64,000 bases of DNA, from the NCBI RefSeq assembly GCF_002483205.1, contig NZ_DLHM01000004.1, forward strand, positions 186,001-250,000, given 5' to 3'. This document shows positions 16,629 to 25,142 of the stretch, one piece after another. Each line of letters begins with the position of its first letter. Positions within the stretch are counted from its first letter, which is position 1. The notes under the pieces were generated by a model. That model did not search any database and had not been told where the DNA came from. It worked only from the letters and a program-made list of their open reading frames with translations. The position numbers and the translations under genes were made by a program. The stretch is from Flavihumibacter sp. UBA7668. Lineage in GTDB: Bacteria; Bacteroidota; Bacteroidia; Chitinophagales; Chitinophagaceae.

Positions 16629-17378
16629 ATGTCATTTGCCGGAAAAAACCTAAAATATTTACGCAAGCTGCGTGGATGGACGCAGGAAGATTTTGCTGCC
16701 AAGCTGAAAATCAAACGTTCCCTGTTGGGGGCTTATGAAGAAGAACGCGCAGAACCCAGGCTGGAAGTGCTGGAACTGGTCAGTGAGCTTTTTAAAGTGA
16801 GCCTGGATGAACTTTTTCTGAAAGACCTGGAGGATACCAAGGGTAGTTATATCGCCAAACGCAGAGCGCAAAAACTGGCAGCAGCACCAACGGTAATCCA
16901 GTTTGTTCCTATGAAAGCTGCAGCGGGTTATCTGAATGGCTATGCCGACCCGGAATTCATTGATGAACTCAATACGTTCACGCTTCCCATGTTGGCACCA
17001 GGCTCCTACAGAGCTTTTGAGATTATTGGAGATTCCATGTTGCCGACTCCCAGCGGTTCCATTATTGTGGGAGAGAAAATAGAAGACATGGACAACCTGA
17101 AATCCAGTCATACCTATATTGTGGTATCCAAACAGGAAGGTATTGTCTATAAAAGAATTATGAAGAATACAAGGGCCAAACAGAAGTTCACCCTGGTAAG
17201 TGATAACCCTGTTTTCCAACCCTATCAGATTGATGCCAATGATGTGCTGGAAGTATGGCAGGCACAGATGGTCATTACCCGCGCCAACCACCAACAACGT
17301 TGGGATGTGGATCAGTTGGCTTCTGTTGTCTCCAATCTGCAGGAGCAGGTGAGCTCCCTCAAGAAAAAAATGAATTAG
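16629..17378 (+). CDS. LexA-like repressor: XRE helix-turn-helix plus S24 peptidase
   Basis: A 249-residue protein. The N-terminal XRE/Cro helix-turn-helix (about residues 8-63) reads LRKLRGWTQEDFAAKLKIKR and so on. The C-terminal S24 domain has the Ser of the catalytic dyad at about 136 in IIGDSMLP and the Lys at about 175 in GIVYKRI. A possible autocleavage site is the Ala-Gly at 99-100 in MKAAAGYLNG. This is the design of damage-responsive repressors such as CI and LexA. The 22-bp inverted repeat just upstream fits autoregulation. No other SOS gene is adjacent, so its regulon is not known. A hairpin terminator follows. Confidence 0.9.
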   Translation: MSFAGKNLKYLRKLRGWTQEDFAAKLKIKRSLLGAYEEERAEPRLEVLELVSELFKVSLDELFLKDLEDTKGSYIAKRRAQKLAAAPTVIQFVPMKAAAGYLNGYADPEFIDELNTFTLPMLAPGSYRAFEIIGDSMLPTPSGSIIVGEKIEDMDNLKSSHTYIVVSKQEGIVYKRIMKNTRAKQKFTLVSDNPVFQPYQIDANDVLEVWQAQMVITRANHQQRWDVDQLASVVSNLQEQVSSLKKKMN

Positions 17379-17425
17379 CAGGCTTACCCCTGATGCAAAT
17401 CGGTTGTTTTTAGTACTATGGGTTA

Positions 17426-17459
17426 GTAAGGCCCCGTGTTTCACGGGGCTTACTTTTTT
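17426..17459 (+). terminator. Rho-independent terminator after the XRE/S24 gene
   Basis: A GC-rich hairpin (GTAAGGCCCCGTG pairing with CACGGGGCTTAC, one bulged G, 4-base loop) is followed by a run of six T. It lies between this gene and the convergent HDAC-family gene. Confidence 0.85.
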
Positions 17460-18369
17460 AGTAAACAGCAAATGCTTCTTTGAATGTATTGCAATGCGCC
17501 TCCACGATATCCCGGATATCAGGTGAATAACCGCCACCCATTGATACGGCACAGGAAATTCCGGCTTTTTTTAAATAGGAGAACACCATCCGATCCCGTT
17601 CTCTGCAACCCTGTTTGGTTACTTTCAGTTTTCCGAATTTATCTGTCTCAAGAATATCAACACCTGAGATATAAAAGGCAAAATCAGGTTCTACACGGTT
17701 AAGGACCTTCTTTAGATGGTTGTCCAATAGAGAAAGATACTCTTCTGTTCCGATTCCATCTTCCAAAGGAATATCCAGGTCGGATTGTTCTTTGTGAAAG
17801 GGATAATTATGTCGGCCATGCATGCTGAAGGTAAAAACAGCCGGATTGTTTTCAAATAAGTTGGCCGTTCCATTGCCCTGGTGAACATCCAGATCAATCA
17901 CCAGAATTTGTGAGCAATGTTTTTCCCCTAAAAGAACATTTGCCGCAACAGCCACATCATTTAATAAACAAAATCCTTCGCCCCGATCTGCAAAAGCATG
18001 ATGGGTACCACCGGCCACATTCAGCGCAACCCCATGTTCCAATGCATGTATTGCACAATCAATGGTACCCTGGGTAATGATTAGTTCGCGTAAGGTCAGC
18101 GCTTCTGATTGCGGAAAGCCAATATGTCGTTGTTCTTTTGCAGATAGTTCCTGATGCAATAGCTTATACACATAGCCGGCATCATGGGTTTGCAAAATAA
18201 GTTCGGTTTTGCAAATACCCGGACTATGCAGCGACTCTTCTGTTATCACGGATTCATATAATAATTGCTCTGGTATCAATTCATATTTCAGCATGGGAAA
18301 CCGATGACCGGGTGGTAGCGGATGCGCGTAAATGGGGTCATACGCAATGAATCGGGTGGATGGCTTCAT
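17458..18369 (-). CDS. Histone-deacetylase-family (class IV/AcuC-like) deacylase
   Basis: A 303-residue zinc hydrolase of the arginase/deacetylase fold. The active-site blocks are ALNVAGGTHHAFADRGEGFCLLND (His pair and the metal region), VIDLDVHQGNGT with Asp and His zinc ligands, and a final GGGYS. Family members remove acetyl or similar groups from proteins or polyamines; the substrate here cannot be read. It lies 21 bases downstream of pdeM on the same strand and may share its transcript. Confidence 0.9.
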   Translation of the reverse strand: MKPSTRFIAYDPIYAHPLPPGHRFPMLKYELIPEQLLYESVITEESLHSPGICKTELILQTHDAGYVYKLLHQELSAKEQRHIGFPQSEALTLRELIITQGTIDCAIHALEHGVALNVAGGTHHAFADRGEGFCLLNDVAVAANVLLGEKHCSQILVIDLDVHQGNGTANLFENNPAVFTFSMHGRHNYPFHKEQSDLDIPLEDGIGTEEYLSLLDNHLKKVLNRVEPDFAFYISGVDILETDKFGKLKVTKQGCRERDRMVFSYLKKAGISCAVSMGGGYSPDIRDIVEAHCNTFKEAFAVY

Positions 18370-18390
18370 GAGTTAATTTTCCATATGGAT

Positions 18391-19062
18391 TTACTGCAGC
18401 GGAATTATTTGCTGATCTGCAATGGCAAAAACGTAAGCCCCTGCTTCAGGTGAAACAATTGCCAAACCGGTAAAGGCACTGAAGGCTGGCAGAATAGCTC
18501 TCTTTTTACCGAAATAAAAACAGGGCAATCGCAAAGATTGTTTACCCAATCCACTTAAACGGATACCGGGATGAATATGTCCCGAGAAAATATAATTGGT
18601 TGCTACTGTTTCGTACGCTGTAGAAGCTGTATCCTCCCAGTTATGCATAAAGGAAAAAGGCCCTTTTGTATAAATTCCCCGAACAAGCTGAATTTCCTGT
18701 TCAGCATACCAATTCCGATGCAGAATATCATGGTTTCCCATTACCAGTGTACATTCAAGCTGTGTATGATCTTTTCGCCAGCGTGCAAACCAGTCTGTTT
18801 CCCGGTTATACTCAGCATGAAAAAAATCACCTACAATAATCAATTCCTTTGGCTTAAAATATTGAACCAGGTGGAATAAACGCTGTAAATCCTCCTTGTA
18901 GAGATCCTGCGGAACACCAATGCCCGACTTGCGGAAATGACCGGTTTTACCAAAATGCAGGTCAGAAACCACGAGTGCAGCTTGGTTTTCCCAATAGATT
19001 GCCCTGAGTGGTGTCAGCCATAATTGTTGATCGGCTAATTGAAAAGAATGTGGAGCTTTCAT
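18391..19062 (-). CDS. pdeM: Ligase-associated DNA damage response endonuclease PdeM
   Basis: A 223-residue calcineurin-like metallophosphoesterase. Metal-binding motifs seen in order are VVSDLHFGK, VGDFFHAEY, VMGNHDILH and FSGHIHPG. The N-terminus with LWLTPLRAIYW and the length match the PdeM family, which associates with the ATP-dependent ligase, Lhr-like helicase and MBL exonuclease found 0.5-7 kb upstream here. It is separated from the helicase gene by one opposite-strand membrane gene. A TAnnTTTG element lies only 7 bases before the ATG. Confidence 0.93.
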   Translation of the reverse strand: MKAPHSFQLADQQLWLTPLRAIYWENQAALVVSDLHFGKTGHFRKSGIGVPQDLYKEDLQRLFHLVQYFKPKELIIVGDFFHAEYNRETDWFARWRKDHTQLECTLVMGNHDILHRNWYAEQEIQLVRGIYTKGPFSFMHNWEDTASTAYETVATNYIFSGHIHPGIRLSGLGKQSLRLPCFYFGKKRAILPAFSAFTGLAIVSPEAGAYVFAIADQQIIPLQ

Positions 19063-19069
19063 GCTAGTA

Positions 19070-19077
19070 CAAAGCTA
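19070..19077 (-). promoter_or_regulatory. -7 promoter element of pdeM
   Basis: On the minus strand this reads TAGCTTTG, a full TAnnTTTG match, ending 7 bases before the pdeM ATG. If used, the transcript has almost no leader. Confidence 0.4.
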
Positions 19078-19119
19078 AATGCTTTATTTTTAAGAATTCC
19101 TAACTCAAAACCCCGCAAT

Positions 19120-19608
19120 ATGAATGTTTTAAATCCATTTGAAGAAGAGAAAAAAAAGCTCCCAACGATGCTGAATGTATTAACCATTCTGACATTTATA
19201 GGATCTGCTATCATGTTGATTTCTATTCCTATTTCAAAATTTTTTATAGGATTTGCAAAAAAAGCCATGGAAGATCCGGCTACTATGGAAAGAATGTCAG
19301 ATAAGGAAATTGCAGAAATGGAAAAAGGTGTTCGTGTATTTGATTTGATGGAAGCCAATGCCACCCCTATTTGGATAGTTACTATTCTTGGAGCAGCACT
19401 ATGTGTATATGGAGCTATTCAGATGCGAAAACTAAAAAAAGATGGATATTTTATTTATTTAGTAGGTGAAATACTTCCCATAATTGGATTTGCCATCATT
19501 CTTGGGTTTTCGAATTATTTCACCACAACTTCCAGTTATTTTTCCAATCTTGGCATACCCCTGTTATTTATTATTTTATATACCACCCAATTGAAACACT
19601 TGAAATAA
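19120..19608 (+). CDS. Four-helix membrane protein of unknown function
   Basis: A 162-residue protein from ATG 19120 (MNVLNPFEEEKKKLP). Hydrophobic segments lie at about residues 17-42, 83-103, 113-133 and 138-157. I do not recognise the family. It sits on the opposite strand inside the DNA-repair cassette: 57 bases from the divergent pdeM and end to end with the convergent helicase gene (no base between stop codons). Its codon use is more AT-rich than its neighbours, which suggests a later insertion; that is inference. Confidence 0.7.
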   Translation: MNVLNPFEEEKKKLPTMLNVLTILTFIGSAIMLISIPISKFFIGFAKKAMEDPATMERMSDKEIAEMEKGVRVFDLMEANATPIWIVTILGAALCVYGAIQMRKLKKDGYFIYLVGEILPIIGFAIILGFSNYFTTTSSYFSNLGIPLLFIILYTTQLKHLK

Positions 19609-22083
19609 TTATTTAAGTAATTGCATCTGCATTTTTCGAACCCTGTCCTCCAGGCTTTCAGAAGAAAGTTGTTCCCGTTTACTGTCCACTTTAATGGGGA
19701 AACAGAAAGGAGTTAGTTTTTCAGGAAAGGTAAGTACGATCTTGCTTTGCTGAATTCTTTCCAGCATATTCCGAAGCCGGGTTTCTTCCATTTGCTGATC
19801 AAACACTTCCTGGTAGGCCTGTCGCATTAACAGATTATCGGAATCATATTCCTGAAATACCTTGAATAAGAGCGAGGCGCTTGATTGCAGGTGTCTCGCT
19901 TTTTTCTGCTCACCCGGATAACCCTGAAAAAGTAATCCGCCTATCACAGCAATATCCCTGAATTTTCGTTTAGCCATCTCTGTACTGTTGACACTTCGCT
20001 GGATATCATTAAATAAATTATCCAGACTGAACAATTCGTATACATTGCTATCATCCACCGGAATTGGCTGATCACTCAATAATTCAAATCCATAATCATT
20101 CATGGCAAAGGAAAAACTGATGGGTCTTATTTTACTGATCCGATAGGCGAGTATCGCTGCCATCGCCTCATGTACCAAACGTCCTTCAAAAGGAAAAACG
20201 TAGAGATGAAATCCGTCTCTGGTTTCGATCTGCTCAATCAATAATTCATTCGCGGCCGGAACATGACTCAGGTCCTGCTGTAGTTCAAATAAAGGGGCCA
20301 GTACCTCCACTTCAACCTTATCGCTTTCTCCTGTTCCTGCTTCATTAAAGGTTTGCCTGAGAATTTTACCCAGATTTGCGGAGAGCGGCATTCTTCCGCC
20401 CATCCAGCTGGGTACGATGGACTTTTTACTGGTTGATTTCCGAACCAATACCGTCATGTCCTTAATCATGACCAGCTCAAGGTTTCTACCCGCCAGCGTG
20501 AAGCAGGCTCCGGGTTCCAGTCTGGATATAAACCATTCTTCAATTACACCAATATAACCTCCGGAAACAAACTTAACCTTTAACATGGCATCACTTACAA
20601 TGGTGCCGATATGCATCCGATGCCGCATGGCCATTCTCCTGCTGCTGATCCGATATACGCCATCAATGATTTCTACTTTTTTATAATCATCATATTGCTG
20701 CAATGCTTTTCCTCCATGTACCAAAAACTGTAAAACCTGTTGCCATTCCTCTTTGGTCATTTCGCTGAAACAAAATGTAGATTTCACTTCATCATATGTC
20801 TGTTCTGCTGTAAATCCTTCTGAAATAGCCAGTGTGCAGAGATACTGCAGCAATACATCATAACATAACAGAAAGGGCTCGCGCGATTCAATTAATTCCA
20901 TTTGCATGGCTTCCTTTAAGGCGGCCGCTTCCATTAATTCGAGTGAATGCGTTGGCAGAAAATAAATCCTGCTGGCAGCACCCGGCTGGTGCCCGCTTCT
21001 GCCTGCACGCTGTAGAAACCTTGCCACCCCTTTGGGAGATCCCACCTGGATAACAGTTTCAACCGGTCGAAAATCAACACCCAAATCAAGACTTGCCGTA
21101 CAAACAACACATTTAAGTGTACCCGCATGTAAGGCATCCTCCACCCAAATCCGCAAATCCTGTTCAATGCTACCATGATGTAAGGCCACTGCACCGGCAA
21201 GTTGCGGAGCAACATCCAGTATGGCCTGGTACCAGCGCTCACTCATGCCTCTGGTGTTGATGAACAGAAGCGTGGTTGTGCTCGCTTCAATTATAGGAAT
21301 TATTTTTTCAACCAGCTTGATACCTAAATGTCCAGCCCATGGATATTTTTCAATTTCATCCGGGATAATGGAAATCAATTCTGTTTTTTTCGGCAAGTGT
21401 GCAGAGATTATTACACCTGGTTTTCCCAGAGTTGCCAATAAGACATCCATCGCTTGTTCCAGATTTCCTATAGTGGCGGATATACCCATTACAGAAAGTC
21501 TTCGCGCCTCATTAAAGTTGTGATGGATCCGGGTGATTCTCGACAATGCCAGTTCAACCAATACGCCGCGTTTGCTTCCCAGTAACTCATGCCATTCATC
21601 CACGGCCAATAAGCGGAGGGAGCGAAAAAATTGCGGATAACCTTTTTGTGCCAATAGTAAATGCAGACTCTCTGGTGTAATAATCAAAATTTCAGGTGCC
21701 TGTCTTTTTTGACGTTGCCGCTCATTGGTGCTGGTATCGCCATTACGAATCCCAACTGTCCAGGGCATACCCAATTCATTCAGAGCTTCTTCCATTGCCC
21801 TTCCAATATCCTTAGCTAATGCACGTAAGGGTGATACCCATAACAATTGCAATGATTTGGGAGCCTTGTTTCGGAAATCAGTCGGGTGATCATTGATGTA
21901 CTGAATCACTGCACCCAAAAAAACCGAATAGGTTTTACCATATCCCGTTGGCGCATTCACCAAACCCGATGCACCTTTTCCAATTAGTTCCCAGGCTTCT
22001 TCCTGATACGCAAAAGGCCGCCGCTCTTTTTCAGCTAACCATTCTTGTATTACCCGGTATCCTATGGTGGATTGCAGTTGCAC
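19609..22083 (-). CDS. Ligase-associated DEXH-box DNA helicase, Lhr-like
   Basis: An 824-residue superfamily 2 helicase. Visible motifs are Walker A in NAPTGYGKT, motif II DEWHELL, motif III MGISATIG, then VALHHGSIEQDLR, the CTASLDLGVDF region and motif VI QRAGRSGHQPG. The C-terminal Lhr-type domain follows. This family forms a DNA repair cassette with an ATP-dependent ligase, MBL exonuclease and PdeM. The first codon is GTG 22083 and no ATG lies near. It follows the diheme cytochrome gene by 8 bases on the same strand. Confidence 0.95.
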   Translation of the reverse strand: MQLQSTIGYRVIQEWLAEKERRPFAYQEEAWELIGKGASGLVNAPTGYGKTYSVFLGAVIQYINDHPTDFRNKAPKSLQLLWVSPLRALAKDIGRAMEEALNELGMPWTVGIRNGDTSTNERQRQKRQAPEILIITPESLHLLLAQKGYPQFFRSLRLLAVDEWHELLGSKRGVLVELALSRITRIHHNFNEARRLSVMGISATIGNLEQAMDVLLATLGKPGVIISAHLPKKTELISIIPDEIEKYPWAGHLGIKLVEKIIPIIEASTTTLLFINTRGMSERWYQAILDVAPQLAGAVALHHGSIEQDLRIWVEDALHAGTLKCVVCTASLDLGVDFRPVETVIQVGSPKGVARFLQRAGRSGHQPGAASRIYFLPTHSLELMEAAALKEAMQMELIESREPFLLCYDVLLQYLCTLAISEGFTAEQTYDEVKSTFCFSEMTKEEWQQVLQFLVHGGKALQQYDDYKKVEIIDGVYRISSRRMAMRHRMHIGTIVSDAMLKVKFVSGGYIGVIEEWFISRLEPGACFTLAGRNLELVMIKDMTVLVRKSTSKKSIVPSWMGGRMPLSANLGKILRQTFNEAGTGESDKVEVEVLAPLFELQQDLSHVPAANELLIEQIETRDGFHLYVFPFEGRLVHEAMAAILAYRISKIRPISFSFAMNDYGFELLSDQPIPVDDSNVYELFSLDNLFNDIQRSVNSTEMAKRKFRDIAVIGGLLFQGYPGEQKKARHLQSSASLLFKVFQEYDSDNLLMRQAYQEVFDQQMEETRLRNMLERIQQSKIVLTFPEKLTPFCFPIKVDSKREQLSSESLEDRVRKMQMQLLK

Positions 22084-22091
22084 GAATCTTA

Positions 22092-23483
22092 TTAAATTGT
22101 TTTCAGGTACTCCAATACCGCCTTGCGTTCTGCATCGCTTAATTTATCTCCGAAAGTATGCCCCTGATTGCCATAGCCATTTAAGCTGGTATTGTAAACC
22201 TGATTACCGCCAGGCTGATCAACCGCTTTATATTCCCAGGCCATCTTTTCAACATCATAGCGCGGGTTGCTAAAGTTTCGCTGCCAGTAAGCAGGCCTTA
22301 ACCGGCTGTCCAGTACCGCTTCCAGAAAAGGAACGGAGCCATTGTGCAGATAAGGCGCTGTACTCCAGACTCCATCCAGCGGCGGAGCAATGTATCCGTC
22401 AAATGGTACCAGCCTGGCAGGATGATCTCCCTGCGCAAACCAGCTCTTATTGAACCAGTTTACAAACTGCGGATTTTGATAATTACTCTTGTATAAGGCT
22501 GAATCTGTTTGAATAATGGCTGCCGGAATCAACAGATTGGGAAACTCTTCTTCATCGCCGTATTTACCATGACATTTGGAACAATTGTCAATAAAAACTT
22601 CACGGCCTTTGGCTGCCAGAGATGCATCAATTTTACCCGGGTAAGGTGGTGGTCGCAAACTGAAAATAAAGGCCAGTACATCACTGATTTGCCGATCTAC
22701 TTCAGCTGCTTCCGATGAGTCTGTTACCGTTAATAAATTGGATGCCATCAGAAACCTGCCAAAATCACCCCTGCCAAATCCATTGTAAAACATGGCATTT
22801 TTTTTCCTTAGCAACCACCAGGCAGGCACATCACTTGGAATAACTTCTGCCGGAATTTCCATGGATGCCGTATCAGCCCATTTCAGCGTTAGCGGATCAC
22901 GATGCGCAACCAATACAGCCGCCAGCCGGTCTGCTGCATTCACGCCTCGCACTGCGGTGCTGAGATAGGGTGCAATGGTGCCGGCAACCTGCAGGAAATC
23001 TTTGCTGGCTTCATATTTTGAAGGGGCATTTGCTTTCAGCATGGTGCCCATCATTTTTACTGCATTCGGATTCAGTTGTTGCCCTGCGGTGAAATCAATC
23101 AGTGTATTCCCCATTCCCAGGTAGAGTGAATCATTCACTACCTGTGCATGGCATTGCATGCAATTGGGTGCAACCAGATTTTCACCATTGCCTGCTTTTA
23201 CTACGGTATAATCATGCGAAACTGTTGCATTCAATCCGGTTCTGTTCAGGTAATTCCTGTTTTCTTTCCCCTTGCCTAAAACAAAAAAATCATAGGGAAT
23301 TCCTCCCTTTACATAATCACCGGTGGTTAAATACTGATACCCTTTTGCTGCATTGCCGCTTCTTTGTTTGGATGCCGGAATGGGAACCGGTTTTTCAGGG
23401 TCCATTGCACCTGTATAACTGCTGAGCAGGAAGCTAGCCAGACAAACAACAAAAACAAGAGAAAAACAGATGCGAAACAGCAT
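22092..23483 (-). CDS. Diheme c-type cytochrome (peroxidase/RoxA-like)
   Basis: A 463-residue exported protein from ATG 23483, with a hydrophobic N-terminal signal or anchor (ICFSLVFVVCLASFLLSSY). Two heme c sites are seen: CMQCH at 108-112 and CSKCH at 301-305. The C-terminal APPLDGVWSTAPYLHNGSVPFLEAVLD is typical of the diheme cytochrome c peroxidase and RoxA-like families. It would act in the periplasm in electron transfer or oxidation; substrate unknown. Its location between the ligase and helicase genes of a DNA-repair cassette is odd. Heme attachment would use the Ccm proteins encoded at 56-58 kb. Confidence 0.85.
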   Translation of the reverse strand: MLFRICFSLVFVVCLASFLLSSYTGAMDPEKPVPIPASKQRSGNAAKGYQYLTTGDYVKGGIPYDFFVLGKGKENRNYLNRTGLNATVSHDYTVVKAGNGENLVAPNCMQCHAQVVNDSLYLGMGNTLIDFTAGQQLNPNAVKMMGTMLKANAPSKYEASKDFLQVAGTIAPYLSTAVRGVNAADRLAAVLVAHRDPLTLKWADTASMEIPAEVIPSDVPAWWLLRKKNAMFYNGFGRGDFGRFLMASNLLTVTDSSEAAEVDRQISDVLAFIFSLRPPPYPGKIDASLAAKGREVFIDNCSKCHGKYGDEEEFPNLLIPAAIIQTDSALYKSNYQNPQFVNWFNKSWFAQGDHPARLVPFDGYIAPPLDGVWSTAPYLHNGSVPFLEAVLDSRLRPAYWQRNFSNPRYDVEKMAWEYKAVDQPGGNQVYNTSLNGYGNQGHTFGDKLSDAERKAVLEYLKTI

Positions 23484-23530
23484 ATAATTCGGATTGATCA
23501 AGATCTAACAAATTTCAGGCCTTTGATGTT

Positions 23531-25135
23531 CTAATCGCGCCCGCCTGTCCCAAATTGTTGCAATAGTTGCTGTAAATCTTCCAGGGTATTTACTTCTGCT
23601 GCGGTTTTATCTTTCCGCCAGCGACTGATACGTGGAAAACGCAAGGCCACTCCGCTTTTGTGCCGGTTGGAAGCGGCAATTCCTTCAAATGCAATTTCAA
23701 ATACCAACTCAGGTTTTACTGTCCGAACCGGACCAAATTTTTCCAATCCATGTTTTTTCACATAAGCATCCACTTCGGCTAATTCTTTATCCGTTAGTCC
23801 CGAATAAGCTTTTGTAAAAGTGATAAATTCATCCCCCTTACGAACGGCAAAGGTGTAATCGGTGTATAAATTGGATCTTCTGCCATGTCCTTTCTGGGCA
23901 TAAATTAAAACTGCATCGATGGTCAGCGGATCGGTTTTCCATTTCCACCAGTCGCCCCGTTTGCGCCCAACCTGGTAGAGGGAGTTGTTTCGTTTGATCA
24001 TTAATCCTTCGGCAAAAAAATCCCGCGCCTGGTGGTACAGTTCTGTTAGTTCTACCCAGCTTGCGAAGGCCAGTGTTTGCGGTAAAAACAGGGCTGGGTG
24101 GCGGATGGTGCTGAGCAGTGTCTCCAGTTGGGCGCGTCGTTTTGTGAGTGGTTCGTTGCGCCAGTCGGTACCCTGCCATTCGAGCAGGTCGTACGCGAAA
24201 AAACAAACCGGTGCATCCTGCAATTGTTTGCGGGTTATGTTTTTCCGGCCGATGCGGGTTTGTAGCAACGCAAAGGGCAGGGGGCGACCATCCTGCGCCG
24301 GAATGATTTCACCATCCAGCACCAACCCGTCGGGTAATTCGTTCAGCAGGGAGGCGTATTCGGGGAATTTATCGGTCATCAGTTCTTCACCGCGGCTCCA
24401 CACAAAAAGTTGCTGGTTACGTTTGATGAGTTGCCCGCGGATACCATCCCATTTCCATTCTGCCTGCCAGTCGGCCGGATTGCCGAGTTCAGCCAAATCC
24501 GTTTCCAGCGCATAGGAAAGATAAAAAGGATAGGGTTTGGAAAAATCGACTGCCGCGCGCACGGGGTCGAAGAGCTCATTGAAACCGGTGGACTGCGGAT
24601 CCCACTGACCACTGATCAGATAAGCCACCTGGCTTGCTTCGAGGCCTGTTAGCCTTGACAGTGATTGTACCAGCAATTGTTGCGATATCCCTATTCGGAA
24701 ACCGCCGGTGATGAGTTTGTTGAACACAAAGCGTTCGGCTTTATCAAGCTCCTGCCAGGCGGTGAGTACAAAGACTTTTTTTTCTTCGGGCGATTGGTTG
24801 CCAATTGTGATGAGTTGCTCGAGATAATGTTGCAGGGAGTGGTTGCCGGTATGGGAGGGTGGCGGCAACAGTAATGAAATGGTTTCGGCCAGGTCACCCA
24901 CGGTATGGTAGGCTTCTTCAAAAAGCCAGGAAGGCAGTTGTACCAGTTCGGCGCTCCAGGTACGGAGCAGGGCGCTGCCGACGGTACGTTTGGGGCGGCG
25001 ACCGGTGAACAGGGCAATTACCCAAACCGCATCTTTTTCGGGGGCGGTTTCAAAATATTGGATAAGGGCGCTGAGTTTATCCCCGATTTTGGTGCTGGTG
25101 CCAAGTATCTGAACCAGGTCGGCAAACAGGTTCAT
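23531..25135 (-). CDS. ATP-dependent DNA ligase, cassette-associated
   Basis: A 534-residue ligase from ATG 25135 (MNLFADLV), eight bases after the exonuclease stop. The N-terminal DNA-binding domain includes NKLITGGFRIG. The AMP-accepting Lys is at about 228 in EWKWDGIRGQ, followed by LDGEIIP, YDLLEWQG, AEGLMIKR and WWKWKTDP (motifs III to V). It seals nicks with ATP, unlike the housekeeping NAD+ ligase. It belongs to the four-protein ligase-associated repair set with the exonuclease, helicase and PdeM. The G+C content rises in its first half. Confidence 0.95.
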   Translation of the reverse strand: MNLFADLVQILGTSTKIGDKLSALIQYFETAPEKDAVWVIALFTGRRPKRTVGSALLRTWSAELVQLPSWLFEEAYHTVGDLAETISLLLPPPSHTGNHSLQHYLEQLITIGNQSPEEKKVFVLTAWQELDKAERFVFNKLITGGFRIGISQQLLVQSLSRLTGLEASQVAYLISGQWDPQSTGFNELFDPVRAAVDFSKPYPFYLSYALETDLAELGNPADWQAEWKWDGIRGQLIKRNQQLFVWSRGEELMTDKFPEYASLLNELPDGLVLDGEIIPAQDGRPLPFALLQTRIGRKNITRKQLQDAPVCFFAYDLLEWQGTDWRNEPLTKRRAQLETLLSTIRHPALFLPQTLAFASWVELTELYHQARDFFAEGLMIKRNNSLYQVGRKRGDWWKWKTDPLTIDAVLIYAQKGHGRRSNLYTDYTFAVRKGDEFITFTKAYSGLTDKELAEVDAYVKKHGLEKFGPVRTVKPELVFEIAFEGIAASNRHKSGVALRFPRISRWRKDKTAAEVNTLEDLQQLLQQFGTGGRD

Positions 25136-25142
25136 GCCCGTT

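Noticed and set aside
16659..17552. 297-codon minus-strand open frame opposite the XRE/S24 gene
   Set aside because: Antisense shadow of a clear repressor gene and crosses its terminator.
23985..24515. 176-codon plus-strand open frame opposite the DNA ligase gene
   Set aside because: Ser/Arg-rich antisense shadow; the ligase motifs are on the other strand.
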